A stretch of 28,965 nt of DNA from JBBDXA01 sp040902585 (GCA_040902585.1 JBBDXA010000123.1:1-28965); one strand, 5' to 3'; shown: positions 6,489-14,678, numbered from the stretch's first letter. The notes: a model not told the origin generated them from the sequence alone. A program made the numbers and translations.

Positions 6489-7640
6489 TCAAGTCGGTGA
6501 TTCAGGCGGCGGCGGCTCCTGCTCCACCGGAGAAGGCACCGCCTCCGCCTCCGCCCCCGCTGAACCCTGTTCATCGCCGCTCCGCTCTTCCCCCTGGCCC
6601 TTGGCCCTCTCCCCTTGGCCCTGCTTCTGAAGCATGTCATCGAGCGTCTCACGCTTGATCTCAATGTACGCGTCCTCACCGTCGTCCTCGCCCTTGTGCT
6701 TGCCCATCGCCCTAGCGATACGCCTGCTGGCGCGCTTGGCTGCGCGCTCACGGGCCTTTTCGCTGGGCCATTCGTACTGGACTTCGCCCGTCTCTGGATC
6801 GCGCCAATCGACTGCCTTGTCATCCGCGCTGCTGTGTTGTTCATCCTTGGGCCGCACTTCCAGACTGATTTCACCGGCGATGCGGTTCTGCACGACCTTG
6901 ATGCGTTTCTCCTTGACCAGTTCGAGCGTGGCCAGGAACAGGCCGATCAGTTCGCTCTTGCGGGCCCTGCCGACGAACACCGCCTGCAACGTCATGGGCC
7001 CTTCGCGCTTCAGGCGATCGTAAATATCCTCCGCATGCAGCGAGATCGGCGTGTCATCGTAAAAGACTTCGTGATCGGCCCGCGTCTGCCCGATCGACTC
7101 CAATATCCGCGCGAAGGCTTCGCACAGGTCCGTGATGCTCACATCTTCAATATCAATCTCCACCGGCGCAGCGTCAGCATCTTCATCCTCTTGAGCCGCT
7201 TGCGGCTTAGCGCTCCTGGCCGGCCGATGGGCATACCGCGCCTCCCACGTCTCCTGCCGATCGCGCAGCTCGTTGGCCGCATCCTTGATCCGCTTGTACG
7301 CCAACAATTGCTGCACCAGTTCGAATCGCGGGTCAATCGGGTTCAACGCATCCGTCGCCTCGATTTCCTCGCCGTTTTCGTTCGTCGTCGGAGCCTTGGG
7401 GGCAATGAGCTGGCTCTTGATTTCCAGCAGCGTCGCGGCCATCACCAGGAATTCGCTGGCGAGGTTGATGTCAAATTTCTCGATCTCGCGCAGGTGCTGA
7501 AGGTACTGCTCGGTGAGCAGGGCGACGGGGATATCGTGCAGATCGACCTCGTTCTTCTTCACGAGGAAGAGCAGCAGGTCGAGCGGGCCCGAGTAGTCAT
7601 CGAGTTCGACGCGGTAGTCATCCAAGGGGGCGCTTTGCAC
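6489..7640 (-). CDS. scpA: Segregation and condensation protein A
   Basis: ScpA is the kleisin subunit that links the two heads of Smc in the bacterial condensin used in chromosome segregation. The 383-residue product has the kleisin N-terminus (YSGPLDLLLFLVKKNEVDLHDIPVALLTEQYL, residues 16-47), the following helices (about 48-80, 102-140), an acidic linker, and a C-terminal winged helix (about 203-262, IYDRLKREGPMTLQAVF). A GTG start at 7640 is chosen because AAAGGA (7650-7655) lies 9 nt upstream and the homology begins there; the open frame further upstream is repeat DNA with an N gap. Residues 270-383 are an unusual charged, repeat-derived tail containing GQGERAKGQGEE, which resembles the hisF insert. 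The scpB partner is not adjacent. Confidence 0.93.
   Translation of the reverse strand: MQSAPLDDYRVELDDYSGPLDLLLFLVKKNEVDLHDIPVALLTEQYLQHLREIEKFDINLASEFLVMAATLLEIKSQLIAPKAPTTNENGEEIEATDALNPIDPRFELVQQLLAYKRIKDAANELRDRQETWEARYAHRPARSAKPQAAQEDEDADAAPVEIDIEDVSITDLCEAFARILESIGQTRADHEVFYDDTPISLHAEDIYDRLKREGPMTLQAVFVGRARKSELIGLFLATLELVKEKRIKVVQNRIAGEISLEVRPKDEQHSSADDKAVDWRDPETGEVQYEWPSEKARERAAKRASRRIARAMGKHKGEDDGEDAYIEIKRETLDDMLQKQGQGERAKGQGEERSGDEQGSAGAEAEAVPSPVEQEPPPPESPT
6594..6628. repeat. Family C heptamers (GGGCCAA) in the scpA 3' end
   Basis: Four to five degenerate copies of GGGCCAA/TTGGCCC are read in frame as ScpA residues about 338-349. Only one arm is present here, unlike the two-armed copy in hisF. 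Confidence 0.7.
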
Positions 7641-7649
7641 GATCGCGAT

Positions 7650-7655
7650 TCCTTT
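7650..7655 (-). promoter_or_regulatory. Ribosome-binding site that decides the scpA start
   Basis: AAAGGA on the minus strand, 9 nt before the GTG at 7640. It favours this start over any upstream codon read through the repeat. Confidence 0.75.
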
Positions 7656-7671
7656 CGCGGAGGGAAGGAAC

Positions 7672-7812
7672 TGGGGTGTGGGGTTTTTGGGGTTGNNNNN
7701 NNNNNGGTATGCAACGGGGGGGGGGGGTTGGGGGTGTAGGGTGTAGTGGATGGATCGAAGGCATGCGTACCTGATCCCAACCCCATACCCTATACCCCAA
7801 ACCCCACACCCA
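7672..7812. repeat. Family C heptamer hairpin containing a 10-N assembly gap
   Basis: The left arm (7672-7745) consists of G-rich heptamers such as GGGGTTT, GGGGTGT and GGGTGTA, plus a long G-run. It is broken by ten N at 7696-7705. The right arm (7775-7812) carries the complementary CCCAACC, CCATACC, CTATACC, CCAAACC, CCACACC. The element fills the space between the divergent scpA and kdsD genes. The true repeat length is unknown because of the gap. Confidence 0.8.
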
Positions 7813-7838
7813 TCGGTTATTCTCACAGGTTATCGGCA

Positions 7839-8888
7839 ATGACCCAGCACACGCAACATTCAGACAAGATAGAAAGCGACGCCGCCGCCGAGGCCGCCTT
7901 CGCCCGGCAGGTGTTCACCGCCGAGGCCGACGCGGTCAGCCGAATCCCCATCGGCCCTTCGTTTCACCGCGCAGCCGAACTCATCTTCACCGCCACTACC
8001 CCGCCGCGGCACGGCTCGACAATCGTCTCCGGCCTGGGCAAGTCCGGCCTCATCGGCCACAAAATCTCCGCCACCTTCGCCTCCACCGGCACGCCCAGTC
8101 ATTTTCTTCATCCGACCGAGGCGATGCATGGCGATCTCGGACGCGTCAACCGCAACGATGTCGTCATCCTCCTCTCCTTCGGCGGCAACACCGAGGAAGT
8201 CGTCGCCCTCGCCACCATCCTCAAACAGGATGGCGTGCCCACCCTCGCCATCGTCGGCAAAGAAGAAAGCGACCTGGCCCGCCTCTGCACCGAGACGCTC
8301 TCCATCGGCGATGTGACCGAAGCCTGTCCGATGAACCTTGCGCCGACGGCCAGCACCACGGCCATGCTCGCGATGGGCGATGCCCTGGCCTTGTGCGTCA
8401 GCAGGCGTCGAAACTTCGGCGTCGATGACTTCCGCAAAGTCCACCCCGGCGGCGGCCTGGGCAGGCAACTCACACCCGTCGCACAGGCGATGCGATGGAA
8501 AGTCGGCATCAACCTCCCGCTGCTGAAGGCGGACATGACCGTGCGCGATGCCCTCGCGGAAGCGAAGCAGAAGGCCGCGACCACCGGCGGACGCAGGCCC
8601 GGCGCGCTGCTCGTGGTGGATGCGGCAGGCAAACTCGCAGGCATCTTCACGGATGGCGACCTGCGCAGGCTTTTCATCGAACACGAAGGCAAACTCTCAC
8701 TGCTTCGCGTGGGCGACATCATGACCGCGAGCCCGCGCAAGCTGACGACGGAATCGCTGGTGCGTGATGCCGTGCAGATGGTGCGCGAGTTTCGGATTGA
8801 TGAGGTGCCGGTGGTGGATCAGGAGGGCAGGCCGGTGGGGCTGATTGATGTGCAGGATTTGATGGCGCTGAAGGTGATTGAGGGGTAA
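7839..8888 (+). CDS. kdsD: Arabinose-5-phosphate isomerase, KpsF/GutQ/KdsD family
   Basis: The enzyme converts D-ribulose 5-phosphate to D-arabinose 5-phosphate, the first step of Kdo synthesis for LPS. The 349-residue product has the standard layout. A SIS sugar-isomerase domain (about 45-185) carries GLGKSGLIGHKISATFASTG, FLHPTEAMHGD and TEACPMNLAPTAST, and KVHPGGGLGR lies at 200-209. Two CBS domains follow (about 222-280 and 292-345). The ATG at 7839 is chosen because the upstream frame is translated repeat. It heads the plus-strand group that also contains kdsC, with two unrelated small genes between them. Confidence 0.95.
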   Translation: MTQHTQHSDKIESDAAAEAAFARQVFTAEADAVSRIPIGPSFHRAAELIFTATTPPRHGSTIVSGLGKSGLIGHKISATFASTGTPSHFLHPTEAMHGDLGRVNRNDVVILLSFGGNTEEVVALATILKQDGVPTLAIVGKEESDLARLCTETLSIGDVTEACPMNLAPTASTTAMLAMGDALALCVSRRRNFGVDDFRKVHPGGGLGRQLTPVAQAMRWKVGINLPLLKADMTVRDALAEAKQKAATTGGRRPGALLVVDAAGKLAGIFTDGDLRRLFIEHEGKLSLLRVGDIMTASPRKLTTESLVRDAVQMVREFRIDEVPVVDQEGRPVGLIDVQDLMALKVIEG

Positions 8889-8897
8889 GGCCGAGTC

Positions 8898-8903
8898 TAT
8901 AAT
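8898..8903 (+). promoter_or_regulatory. TATAAT -10 element 7 nt before the UPF0175 start
   Basis: A perfect TATAAT ends 7 nt before the ATG at 8911, so transcription would start at or near the start codon. No good -35 is visible. Confidence 0.55.
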
Positions 8904-8910
8904 GAAAGCG

Positions 8911-9192
8911 ATGACGATTACGATCGACATTCCGGCCGACCTTGAACGGCACCTGCGGCAGGGGCTCGGCGACTTGGGTCGGGCCGCGAAGGAGTCGTTG
9001 TTGGTCCATGCGTATCGGCAAGGCAAGCTGTCGCGGCCGGAGTTGGCGGCGGCGCTTGAGGTTGATCGTTTGGAGTTGGCGGCACTGCTTCAGCGTCACG
9101 AGGTGACCGAGGGCACGTTGACGCATGATGACCTTGACGAGCAGCGACGGACCCTCGACCGCGTGTTGGGACCGCTCGGGCAATCATGCTGA
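8911..9192 (+). CDS. UPF0175 family small protein (antitoxin-like)
   Basis: The 93-residue product starts MTITIDIPADLERHLRQGLGDLGRAAKESLLVHAYRQGKLSRPELAAALEVDR, the pattern of UPF0175 proteins. These are DNA-binding-like proteins often found as the antitoxin half of small two-gene modules. Residues 40-75 form a helix-turn-helix-like region. The ATG at 8911 is preferred over the ATG at 8902 because of the TATAAT at 8898-8903. The usual partner, a DUF3368 PIN-domain toxin, is not next to it; the following gene is a different, unrecognised protein. The gene starts 22 nt after kdsD. Confidence 0.8.
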   Translation: MTITIDIPADLERHLRQGLGDLGRAAKESLLVHAYRQGKLSRPELAAALEVDRLELAALLQRHEVTEGTLTHDDLDEQRRTLDRVLGPLGQSC

Positions 9193-9226
9193 TCCTGCCG
9201 CGGAAGAATCCGCCCCCCGCACATCA

Positions 9227-9646
9227 ATGGTTTGGGACGATGACACTTTGGACTACGGCTACGTCGTGGCGCGGTCCCCGGACGACGGATGGTGGCATAT
9301 GCACTTCGGCCGTGGCACGGTCGAATACGACTGCGAGATGCTTGGCCGTTGCACGAACATATTCGCCGTTGTTCAACATTTGGAGAGGGGCGGCGTCGCA
9401 AAGTCGCCGCAGTACATCCTCACGCTGGATGGCGAAGGCGTGGACCGCCCCGTGAGCGACCTCGCACTAGATTTCCTCTGGAGCGGTATTGCCGGCGTTC
9501 CCGGGTTTGCGGATGAAGCGATTCGTTTCCAACAGGAAGTGATACCGCTGCTTCATAGCAGCGAGCCGATGCAGCTCGCCGTCGCGACGATCGTCCAATC
9601 GGACCGCCATCTGCGTTTGGTCGCCCCGAACAAGCTGCGGTTCTAG
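9227..9646 (+). CDS. Uncharacterised protein next to the UPF0175 gene
   Basis: The 139-residue product begins MVWDDDTLDYGYVVARSPDDGWWHMHFGRGTVEYDCEMLG; I recognise no family. It has no signal peptide or membrane segment, is mostly acidic, and is rich in aromatic residues near the start. The frame is open further upstream (to 9125), but that part overlaps the UPF0175 gene and does not look coding, so 9227 is chosen; there is no clear Shine-Dalgarno. Its position 34 nt after UPF0175 suggests a pair, but it is not a PIN-domain protein. Gene reality is likely; function is unknown. Confidence 0.65.
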   Translation: MVWDDDTLDYGYVVARSPDDGWWHMHFGRGTVEYDCEMLGRCTNIFAVVQHLERGGVAKSPQYILTLDGEGVDRPVSDLALDFLWSGIAGVPGFADEAIRFQQEVIPLLHSSEPMQLAVATIVQSDRHLRLVAPNKLRF

Positions 9647-9720
9647 CCAAGCATCGGCGCGCGAAGAATACACCGCACCGCACCCCATCTCGCGTCGCCT
9701 CTCCGATACACTTCTTACAC

Positions 9721-10233
9721 ATGCCCTCCCCACGCTCCATCTCCTTCCTCATCTTCGACGTCGACGGCGTCCTCACCGATGGCGCGATTCAGTTCGATGA
9801 CCACGGCACCGAGACGAAATCCTTCCACGTGCGCGACGGCTTCGCCATGCGGGCGGCCATGCGCCTGGGCATCAAGATCGGCATCCTCACCGGACGCTCC
9901 AGCCAGTGCGTCACGCTGCGCATGGATGAACTGGGCATCGACCTGCTCATGCAGGGCTCCAAGAACAAAGCGATCGGACTCGAAACGCTCTGCCAGCAGG
10001 CGGGCGTCGAGATGAGCGAGACCGCATTCATGGGCGATGACATTCCCGATCTGCCGGCCATGCTCCGCTGCGGTTACAAGATCGCCCCGGCTGACGCGGC
10101 GGCGGAAGTGCGATCCATCGCCGACTTCGTCACGCAGACCCCCGGCGGCAAAGGGGCTGCCCGCGAAGCGATCGAACATATTCTCAAGGCCCAGGACAAG
10201 TGGGAGGATGTGCTCGAGGAATTCGGCATCTGA
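9721..10233 (+). CDS. kdsC: 3-deoxy-D-manno-octulosonate-8-phosphate phosphatase
   Basis: KdsC removes the phosphate from Kdo-8-phosphate, giving Kdo for the LPS inner core. The 170-residue product is the usual length of this cap-less HAD phosphatase. Motif I is FDVDGVLTDG (nucleophile Asp13, acid/base Asp15), motif II is ILTGRSS (56-61), Lys81/Lys83 serve motif III, and motif IV is GDDIPDLPAM (105-114). No Shine-Dalgarno precedes the ATG, but TACACT ends 8 nt upstream. With kdsD it supplies two of the four Kdo steps; kdsA and kdsB are not in the window. Confidence 0.94.
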   Translation: MPSPRSISFLIFDVDGVLTDGAIQFDDHGTETKSFHVRDGFAMRAAMRLGIKIGILTGRSSQCVTLRMDELGIDLLMQGSKNKAIGLETLCQQAGVEMSETAFMGDDIPDLPAMLRCGYKIAPADAAAEVRSIADFVTQTPGGKGAAREAIEHILKAQDKWEDVLEEFGI

Positions 10234-10275
10234 GATTATGGTGCTCTCGATCGTTCCCCTACAATAAGACTCGCC

Positions 10276-11469
10276 ATGCGACACTTGTTCACCATCCTGC
10301 TCATCCTCGCCGGCGCTGCGAGTGCCCGCGCCTGCAACGTGCCCGTCTTCCGCTACGCCCTGGAGAACTGGCCTGCCGACGCCTACGAGGTGTGGGTTTT
10401 TCACGATCAGCCTTTGACCGCAGAGCAATCACAGTGGATCGCCGACCTGCGCCAACAGGTCGTCGGCAGGGACAAGCAACTCGACAGTTTCTTCATCGAG
10501 GTGATGGATGTCAGTCAGCCGATGCCCGACAAAGCGAAGGCGGCCTACGCGAAATTGAAACCCGCGCAACATCCCTGGCTGGTGGTGCAGTTCCCCCATT
10601 CACATGCGGACGATCCGCCCGCCTTTTCAGGGCTGCTGACGAAAGAGATGATGCAGCAGATCGCTGACTCGCCGACGCGGCGCAGGATCGCCAAAGGCAT
10701 TCTCGAAGGCCAGAGCGCGGTCTGGCTGCTCATCGAGTCAGGCGACAAGGCACAGGATGATGCCGCGGCCGCGTTGCTCACCAAGGAGCTGACCCGGCTG
10801 GAGAAGGAGCTCGTGCTGCCGACGATCGGCGAAGACGACAAGAAATTTTTCGACCCCTCGCGCGGCCCGCGCCTGCGCATCGCGTTTGAAGTGTTGCGCC
10901 TGTCGCGCGAGGCTGCGGGTGAAGCGATGCTGCTTCGCATGCTCGAAGGCTGGGACCCGAAGCTGACCGATCGCTCCAAGCCGATGGCGTTTGCCTTTTT
11001 CGGGCTCGGGCGCGTGTTGCCTCCGCTTGTTGGTGATCTGATCGAGCCTCGGTACATCGAGGATGCGAGCATTTTCCTGGTGGGTCGGTGCTCGTGCCAG
11101 ATCAAGAACGACAACCCGGGCTGGGATGTGCTGATGCCGGTGGAATGGGACGGCGCGATCGAAGGCAGCTTCACGCTCGCCGATGCGAAACCGATTCTGA
11201 CGACCGCGGCCGCGGTGACGCAGCAGAATCAGGAATTGACCAGCGCGGCCGGCACAGGTGATGTCACGGCGATGATGAAAGGTGACTCGGCTGATGGTGC
11301 CGCTTTGCACGTTGTCACGGCGACGGGTGCGCAGACGGGGGTGCCGTCGCGAGTCCTTGATCCGGCGACGGGTTCGCCGGTGCTTCGGAATCTGCTCATC
11401 GTGGCGGGGGCGGTGATCGCGCTGCTGCTGGTGGGGACGGTGGTGTTGAAGTCGCGGCGGGAGGGGTGA
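10276..11469 (+). CDS. Secreted protein of unknown function with C-terminal membrane anchor
   Basis: The 397-residue product has an N-terminal signal peptide (MRHLFTILLILAGAASARA) with likely cleavage before CNVPVFRYALENW. The Cys is not in a good lipobox because Arg sits at -2. Residues about 30-130 look like a compact domain (YEVWVFHDQPLTAEQSQW). Residues 150-300 are helical and acidic and include FEVLRLSR and FAFFGLGRVLPPLVG. A hydrophobic helix near 372-392 followed by KSRREG gives a C-terminal anchor with the bulk outside the cytoplasm. CNVPVFRYALE-type proteins appear in other planctomycetes (recalled, not checked). TACAAT ends 10 nt before the ATG and there is no Shine-Dalgarno. Confidence 0.8.
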   Translation: MRHLFTILLILAGAASARACNVPVFRYALENWPADAYEVWVFHDQPLTAEQSQWIADLRQQVVGRDKQLDSFFIEVMDVSQPMPDKAKAAYAKLKPAQHPWLVVQFPHSHADDPPAFSGLLTKEMMQQIADSPTRRRIAKGILEGQSAVWLLIESGDKAQDDAAAALLTKELTRLEKELVLPTIGEDDKKFFDPSRGPRLRIAFEVLRLSREAAGEAMLLRMLEGWDPKLTDRSKPMAFAFFGLGRVLPPLVGDLIEPRYIEDASIFLVGRCSCQIKNDNPGWDVLMPVEWDGAIEGSFTLADAKPILTTAAAVTQQNQELTSAAGTGDVTAMMKGDSADGAALHVVTATGAQTGVPSRVLDPATGSPVLRNLLIVAGAVIALLLVGTVVLKSRREG

Positions 11470-11530
11470 ATCGTGGGCGTTCGCGGGTGCACCTGTCGGT
11501 GCTACCGCTAAACGGGGTGTGGTTCTTTCA

Positions 11531-12169
11531 TCATGGCGCGAGGCGTTCGATTTTCCACTCGCCTCCCTGTTTCACATATTGCAATCGGTCGTGCAGGCGG
11601 TTCTTGCGGCCCTGCCAGAATTCGATCGTGCTGGGCGCAAGGCGATAACCGCCCCAGTGCGGCGGGCGCGTCACAGGTTGATCGTTGAACCGCGCCGTCG
11701 CGGCATCAAGCTGCGTTGACAGCACATCACGATCGGCGATCGGGCGACTCTGTTCGCTGACCCATGCGCCGAGCTGGCTGCCGCGCGGACGGCGGGCGAA
11801 GTAGGCATCCGATTCCGTCGGCGACGTCTTCATCACCGAACCGCAAATGCGCACCTGCCGCTCCAGCGGTCCCCAGTACGCCACGAGGCAGGCCTTGGGA
11901 TTCTCCGCCAGTTCCATGCCCTTGGCGCTGTGGTAGTTGGTGAAGATGCAAAAACCCGCGTCGTCGTAATGTTTCAGGAGCACGATGCGGGCCGAGGGAG
12001 TTCCATCGCGCGTGGCGGTTGCCAGCGTCACGGCTGTCGGCTCGAAGACGTGGGCCGCGAGAGCATCATTCATCCATCGATCGAATTGCACGATGGGATT
12101 GAGATCGACATCCTTCTCATCGAGGCCGGCCAGCGTGTACTCGGTTCGAACGTCAGCGATGGATTTCAT
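11531..12169 (-). CDS. pdxH: Pyridoxamine/pyridoxine 5'-phosphate oxidase
   Basis: The FMN enzyme oxidises pyridoxine or pyridoxamine 5'-phosphate to pyridoxal 5'-phosphate. The 212-residue product has the full family pattern: SARIVLLKHYDDAGFCIFTN (59-78), SAKGMELAENPKACLVAYWGPLERQVRICG, RPRGSQLGAWVSEQS (127-141) and the C-terminal PPHWGGYRLAPSTIEFWQGR followed by RLHDR (169-195). GGAGGT at 12175-12180, 5 nt before the ATG at 12169, fixes the start; ten more codons upstream are open but unlikely to be used. It is convergent with the secreted-protein gene and divergent from the TauE-like gene. Confidence 0.96.
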   Translation of the reverse strand: MKSIADVRTEYTLAGLDEKDVDLNPIVQFDRWMNDALAAHVFEPTAVTLATATRDGTPSARIVLLKHYDDAGFCIFTNYHSAKGMELAENPKACLVAYWGPLERQVRICGSVMKTSPTESDAYFARRPRGSQLGAWVSEQSRPIADRDVLSTQLDAATARFNDQPVTRPPHWGGYRLAPSTIEFWQGRKNRLHDRLQYVKQGGEWKIERLAP

Positions 12170-12174
12170 GCGGT

Positions 12175-12180
12175 ACCTCC
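12175..12180 (-). promoter_or_regulatory. Ribosome-binding site that decides the pdxH start
   Basis: GGAGGT on the minus strand, 5 nt before the ATG at 12169. This selects that codon over an upstream start at 12199. Confidence 0.85.
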
Positions 12181-12231
12181 GCACGACATGATAGATCACT
12201 TGCGACGCCTCGGCCCCCGGTGTTTCTCTGG

Positions 12232-12237
12232 TATAAC
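12232..12237 (+). promoter_or_regulatory. TATAAC -10-like element 6 nt before the TauE-like start
   Basis: TATAAC ends 6 nt before the ATG at 12244 and no Shine-Dalgarno is present, so a leaderless transcript is likely. The -35 region is not recognisable. Confidence 0.45.
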
Positions 12238-12243
12238 CGCCGC

Positions 12244-13077
12244 ATGGCTGACCTGGACCTGAGCGTCCTGAACATCACGACAATCCTGCTGCTGGGCCTG
12301 CTCGCGGGCACCCTCGGCGGCATGCTCGGCGTGGGCGGGAGCGTGATCCTCATCCCCGGCCTGGTCATCCTCTTCGGGCAGGCCAGGGCCGCGACGCCCA
12401 ACCTGAATCAGCACATCTACCAGGCGGCGGCGATGATCGCGAACATCGCCGTTTCCGTTCCCGCCGCGGTGCGACATCACAAGGCCGGAGCGACGCATTT
12501 GCCGGCGATCCGCTGGATCCTGCCCAGCGCGATGGTGTTCGTCATCGTCGGCGTGTCGCTCAGCAATCTCTTTCAAGGCACGAGCGGCGCGATCTGGCTG
12601 GGGCGATGCCTGGCGGTGCTGTTGATATATGTGGTTTACGTCAATGTGCGAAGGCTCAGCGGCGCAGCCCAGAAGGCGGAGGATGCGGCCCACCCGCGCG
12701 TTTCGCCCCTGCGCAGCGCCGCGGTCGGCGCGGTGATGGGCCTGATCGCGGGACTCACAGGCGTCGGCGGCGGAGCGATCGCCGTGCCGCTGCAACAAGT
12801 GCTCCTGCGACTTCCCCTGCGCAATTGCATCGCCAACAGCTCAGCCGTCATCTGCGTCAGCGCCCTCGTCGGCGCGCTCTACAAGAACGCTACGCTGGCC
12901 ACGCTTGGCTTCGACGTGCGCGTCAGTCTGACGCTGGCCCTGCTCGTCGCCCCCACCTGCTGGCTGGGCGGCCACCTGGGCGCGATCCTCACGCACCAGC
13001 TCCCCGTGCGCACGATCCGCATCGCGTTCATTGGACTCATGCTCGTGGCGATATGGAAGATGACGGCTTTGGGATAA
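12244..13077 (+). CDS. TauE/SafE family membrane permease
   Basis: The 277-residue inner-membrane protein has about eight hydrophobic segments in two similar halves. Each half opens with the glycine-rich family motif: GLLAGTLGGMLGVGGSVILIPGLV near residue 20 and GLIAGLTGVGGGAIAVPLQQ near residue 175. Family members export or import sulfite, sulfoacetate, thiosulfate or related anions; the substrate here cannot be assigned. The ATG at 12244 is preferred over a GTG at 12220 because of the -10-like element just upstream. It stands alone on the plus strand. Confidence 0.9.
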   Translation: MADLDLSVLNITTILLLGLLAGTLGGMLGVGGSVILIPGLVILFGQARAATPNLNQHIYQAAAMIANIAVSVPAAVRHHKAGATHLPAIRWILPSAMVFVIVGVSLSNLFQGTSGAIWLGRCLAVLLIYVVYVNVRRLSGAAQKAEDAAHPRVSPLRSAAVGAVMGLIAGLTGVGGGAIAVPLQQVLLRLPLRNCIANSSAVICVSALVGALYKNATLATLGFDVRVSLTLALLVAPTCWLGGHLGAILTHQLPVRTIRIAFIGLMLVAIWKMTALG

Positions 13078-13089
13078 ACTCCACGTGAT

Positions 13090-13240
13090 AAGCTCCAAAT
13101 CTCAAACAAATCTCAAAGACAAAACTTCAACCAGCAAAAACAAAAGGGTGAAACCGGGAACATGCCGACGATGAACGCCTGCTGCCCTTGCGCTTAGGTT
13201 CGTTTCTGTTTGATTGGACCTTGTTTGAGATTTGGAGCTT
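13090..13240. repeat. Family C heptamer element with a 20-bp perfect stem
   Basis: The left arm 13090-13109 (AAGCTCCAAATCTCAAACAA) is perfectly complementary to 13221-13240. Both arms continue as loose heptamers (CTCCAAA, TCTCAAA, CAAAGAC; TTTGGAG, CTTTGAA, GTTGGAG) out to about 13130 and 13255. The centre of about 110 nt shows no gene. It lies between the convergent TauE-like and murD genes and is AT-rich compared with the other arrays. Confidence 0.85.
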
Positions 13241-13261
13241 TGAAGTTGGAGTTTTCGGCCT

Positions 13262-14644
13262 TCACCGCGCCACTTCGCTCGTGAACATCAGCACGGCTTC
13301 GACAAAGCGTGAGCCGCGCTGTTCGAAGTGGGTGAACTGGCCCCAGGAAGCGCACGCGGGGCTAAGGAGAATGACATCGCCCGCGCGGGCGCGGGAGAGG
13401 GATTCGCGCAGGGCGTTGTCGAGGGTTTCGCATTCGACGACGGATGCGAAGCCGCGCGCGGCGTTTGAAGCACGGGCAATGGCGGGACCGGTCGCGCCGA
13501 GGGTGTAGATGCCCCGGCAATGCTGACGGGCGAAGGCGGCGAGCTTCGAAAGATCGCTGCCCTTGTCGTGGCCGCCGAGGATGATGTGGACGGTGTCCGG
13601 CGTGAAGACCTCGAGCGCGAGGCGGGCGGACTCGGGGGTGGTGCTCTTGGAGTCGTTGAAAAAGCGCACGCCGTTGTGTTCGCAAACGAATTGAAGGCGA
13701 TGCGGAAGGCCGGCGAAATCTGCGAGGGCTTCGGTTGCGACTTCGCGGTCGACGCCTGCGACGGCACACACTTCCATCGCCATCGCGGCGTTGAGCCTGT
13801 TGTGCGAACCGGGGATGAGCAGCGGCGGAACCGCCTTCGCATCCGCGGCGCTTTCATGCACTTGAATCACTCGCCTCGCAACAGGTGTGAACGCATCGCC
13901 AACGCCCGGCCCCAGCAGCGCCACATCCTGATCTGCATCCTGAAAAGCCAGCACCACCGCCTTCGCCTCACGATAGGCTTCGAAGGAGCCGTGCCAGTCG
14001 AGATGATTCGGCGCGAGGTTGGTGATGAGCGCGATGTGGGGCGACCATTTGTCTTCGCGCAGGCCTTGGAGCATGAAGCTGGAGAGTTCGAGGACGACCC
14101 AGTCATCGGGGGCGATGCGGTCGAGCTCGTTGAGCAGGGAGCCGCCGAGGTTACCGCCGACATGCACCTGGGAGGAAACCAGAGCGCGGTGAAGGATGTG
14201 CCCGACCATCGCGGTGGTGGTGCTCTTTCCCGCGCTGCCGGTGATGCCGATGGTGCGCAGGCGGTTGGGCAGAAGGCGGGTGAGCAGGCGGATTTCACTG
14301 GTCTCGGGCACACCCGCGGCGCGGGCGGCTGCGAGGTATTCGTTTCCCGCGGGCTTCACGGCAGGGTTCACCACGATCAGGTCCGCGCCGGTGAAGTCTT
14401 CGATCAAGTGCCCACCCAGGCGATACGCGATCTCAAGACCTTCGAGTTGCGCGATGCTGTCCTTCAAGTCTTCAGGCTTGTCCTTATCGGTGACCAGCAC
14501 CTGCGCCCCGCGGGCGACGAGGAAGCGTGTCACGCCCACGCCGCCGCCGAACCTACCCAGGCCCATGACCACGATGCGCCAATCGCGCAGGTCGACCGAC
14601 CGGCGGTCTAACATGGTGTCAAGTTCAAGGGCGGTGCGGGTCAT
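13262..14644 (-). CDS. murD: UDP-N-acetylmuramoylalanine--D-glutamate ligase
   Basis: MurD adds D-glutamate to UDP-MurNAc-L-Ala in the cytoplasmic stage of peptidoglycan synthesis. The 460-residue product has an N-terminal Rossmann part (WRIVVMGLGRFGGGVGVTRFL, residues 22-42), the ATP P-loop GITGSAGKSTTTAM (133-146), LELSSFMLQGL and TNLAPNHLDWHGS in the central domain, and HNRLNAAMAM then FNDSKSTTPESARLAL in the ligase C-terminal domain. The ATG at 14644 is chosen; the open frame continues 41 codons upstream, but those codons lie in the family A element and encode no MurD homology. It is the last of five minus-strand genes; no ftsW, murG or murC follows, so it is outside the usual cell-wall cluster. 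Confidence 0.95.
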   Translation of the reverse strand: MTRTALELDTMLDRRSVDLRDWRIVVMGLGRFGGGVGVTRFLVARGAQVLVTDKDKPEDLKDSIAQLEGLEIAYRLGGHLIEDFTGADLIVVNPAVKPAGNEYLAAARAAGVPETSEIRLLTRLLPNRLRTIGITGSAGKSTTTAMVGHILHRALVSSQVHVGGNLGGSLLNELDRIAPDDWVVLELSSFMLQGLREDKWSPHIALITNLAPNHLDWHGSFEAYREAKAVVLAFQDADQDVALLGPGVGDAFTPVARRVIQVHESAADAKAVPPLLIPGSHNRLNAAMAMEVCAVAGVDREVATEALADFAGLPHRLQFVCEHNGVRFFNDSKSTTPESARLALEVFTPDTVHIILGGHDKGSDLSKLAAFARQHCRGIYTLGATGPAIARASNAARGFASVVECETLDNALRESLSRARAGDVILLSPACASWGQFTHFEQRGSRFVEAVLMFTSEVAR

Positions 14645-14678
14645 GGCGAAACGTCCGTGTTCCGCGAAGGGGAAGGCT

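Noticed and set aside
9186..9455. An alternative reading frame after UPF0175 starting MLILPRKNPPP, considered as the missing PIN toxin.
   Set aside because: It lacks the PIN acidic residues and looks like a shadow of the frame at 9227-9646.
12844..13077. Frameshift in the TauE-like gene, since another frame is also open.
   Set aside because: The glycine motifs and helices continue in a single frame to the stop at 13077.
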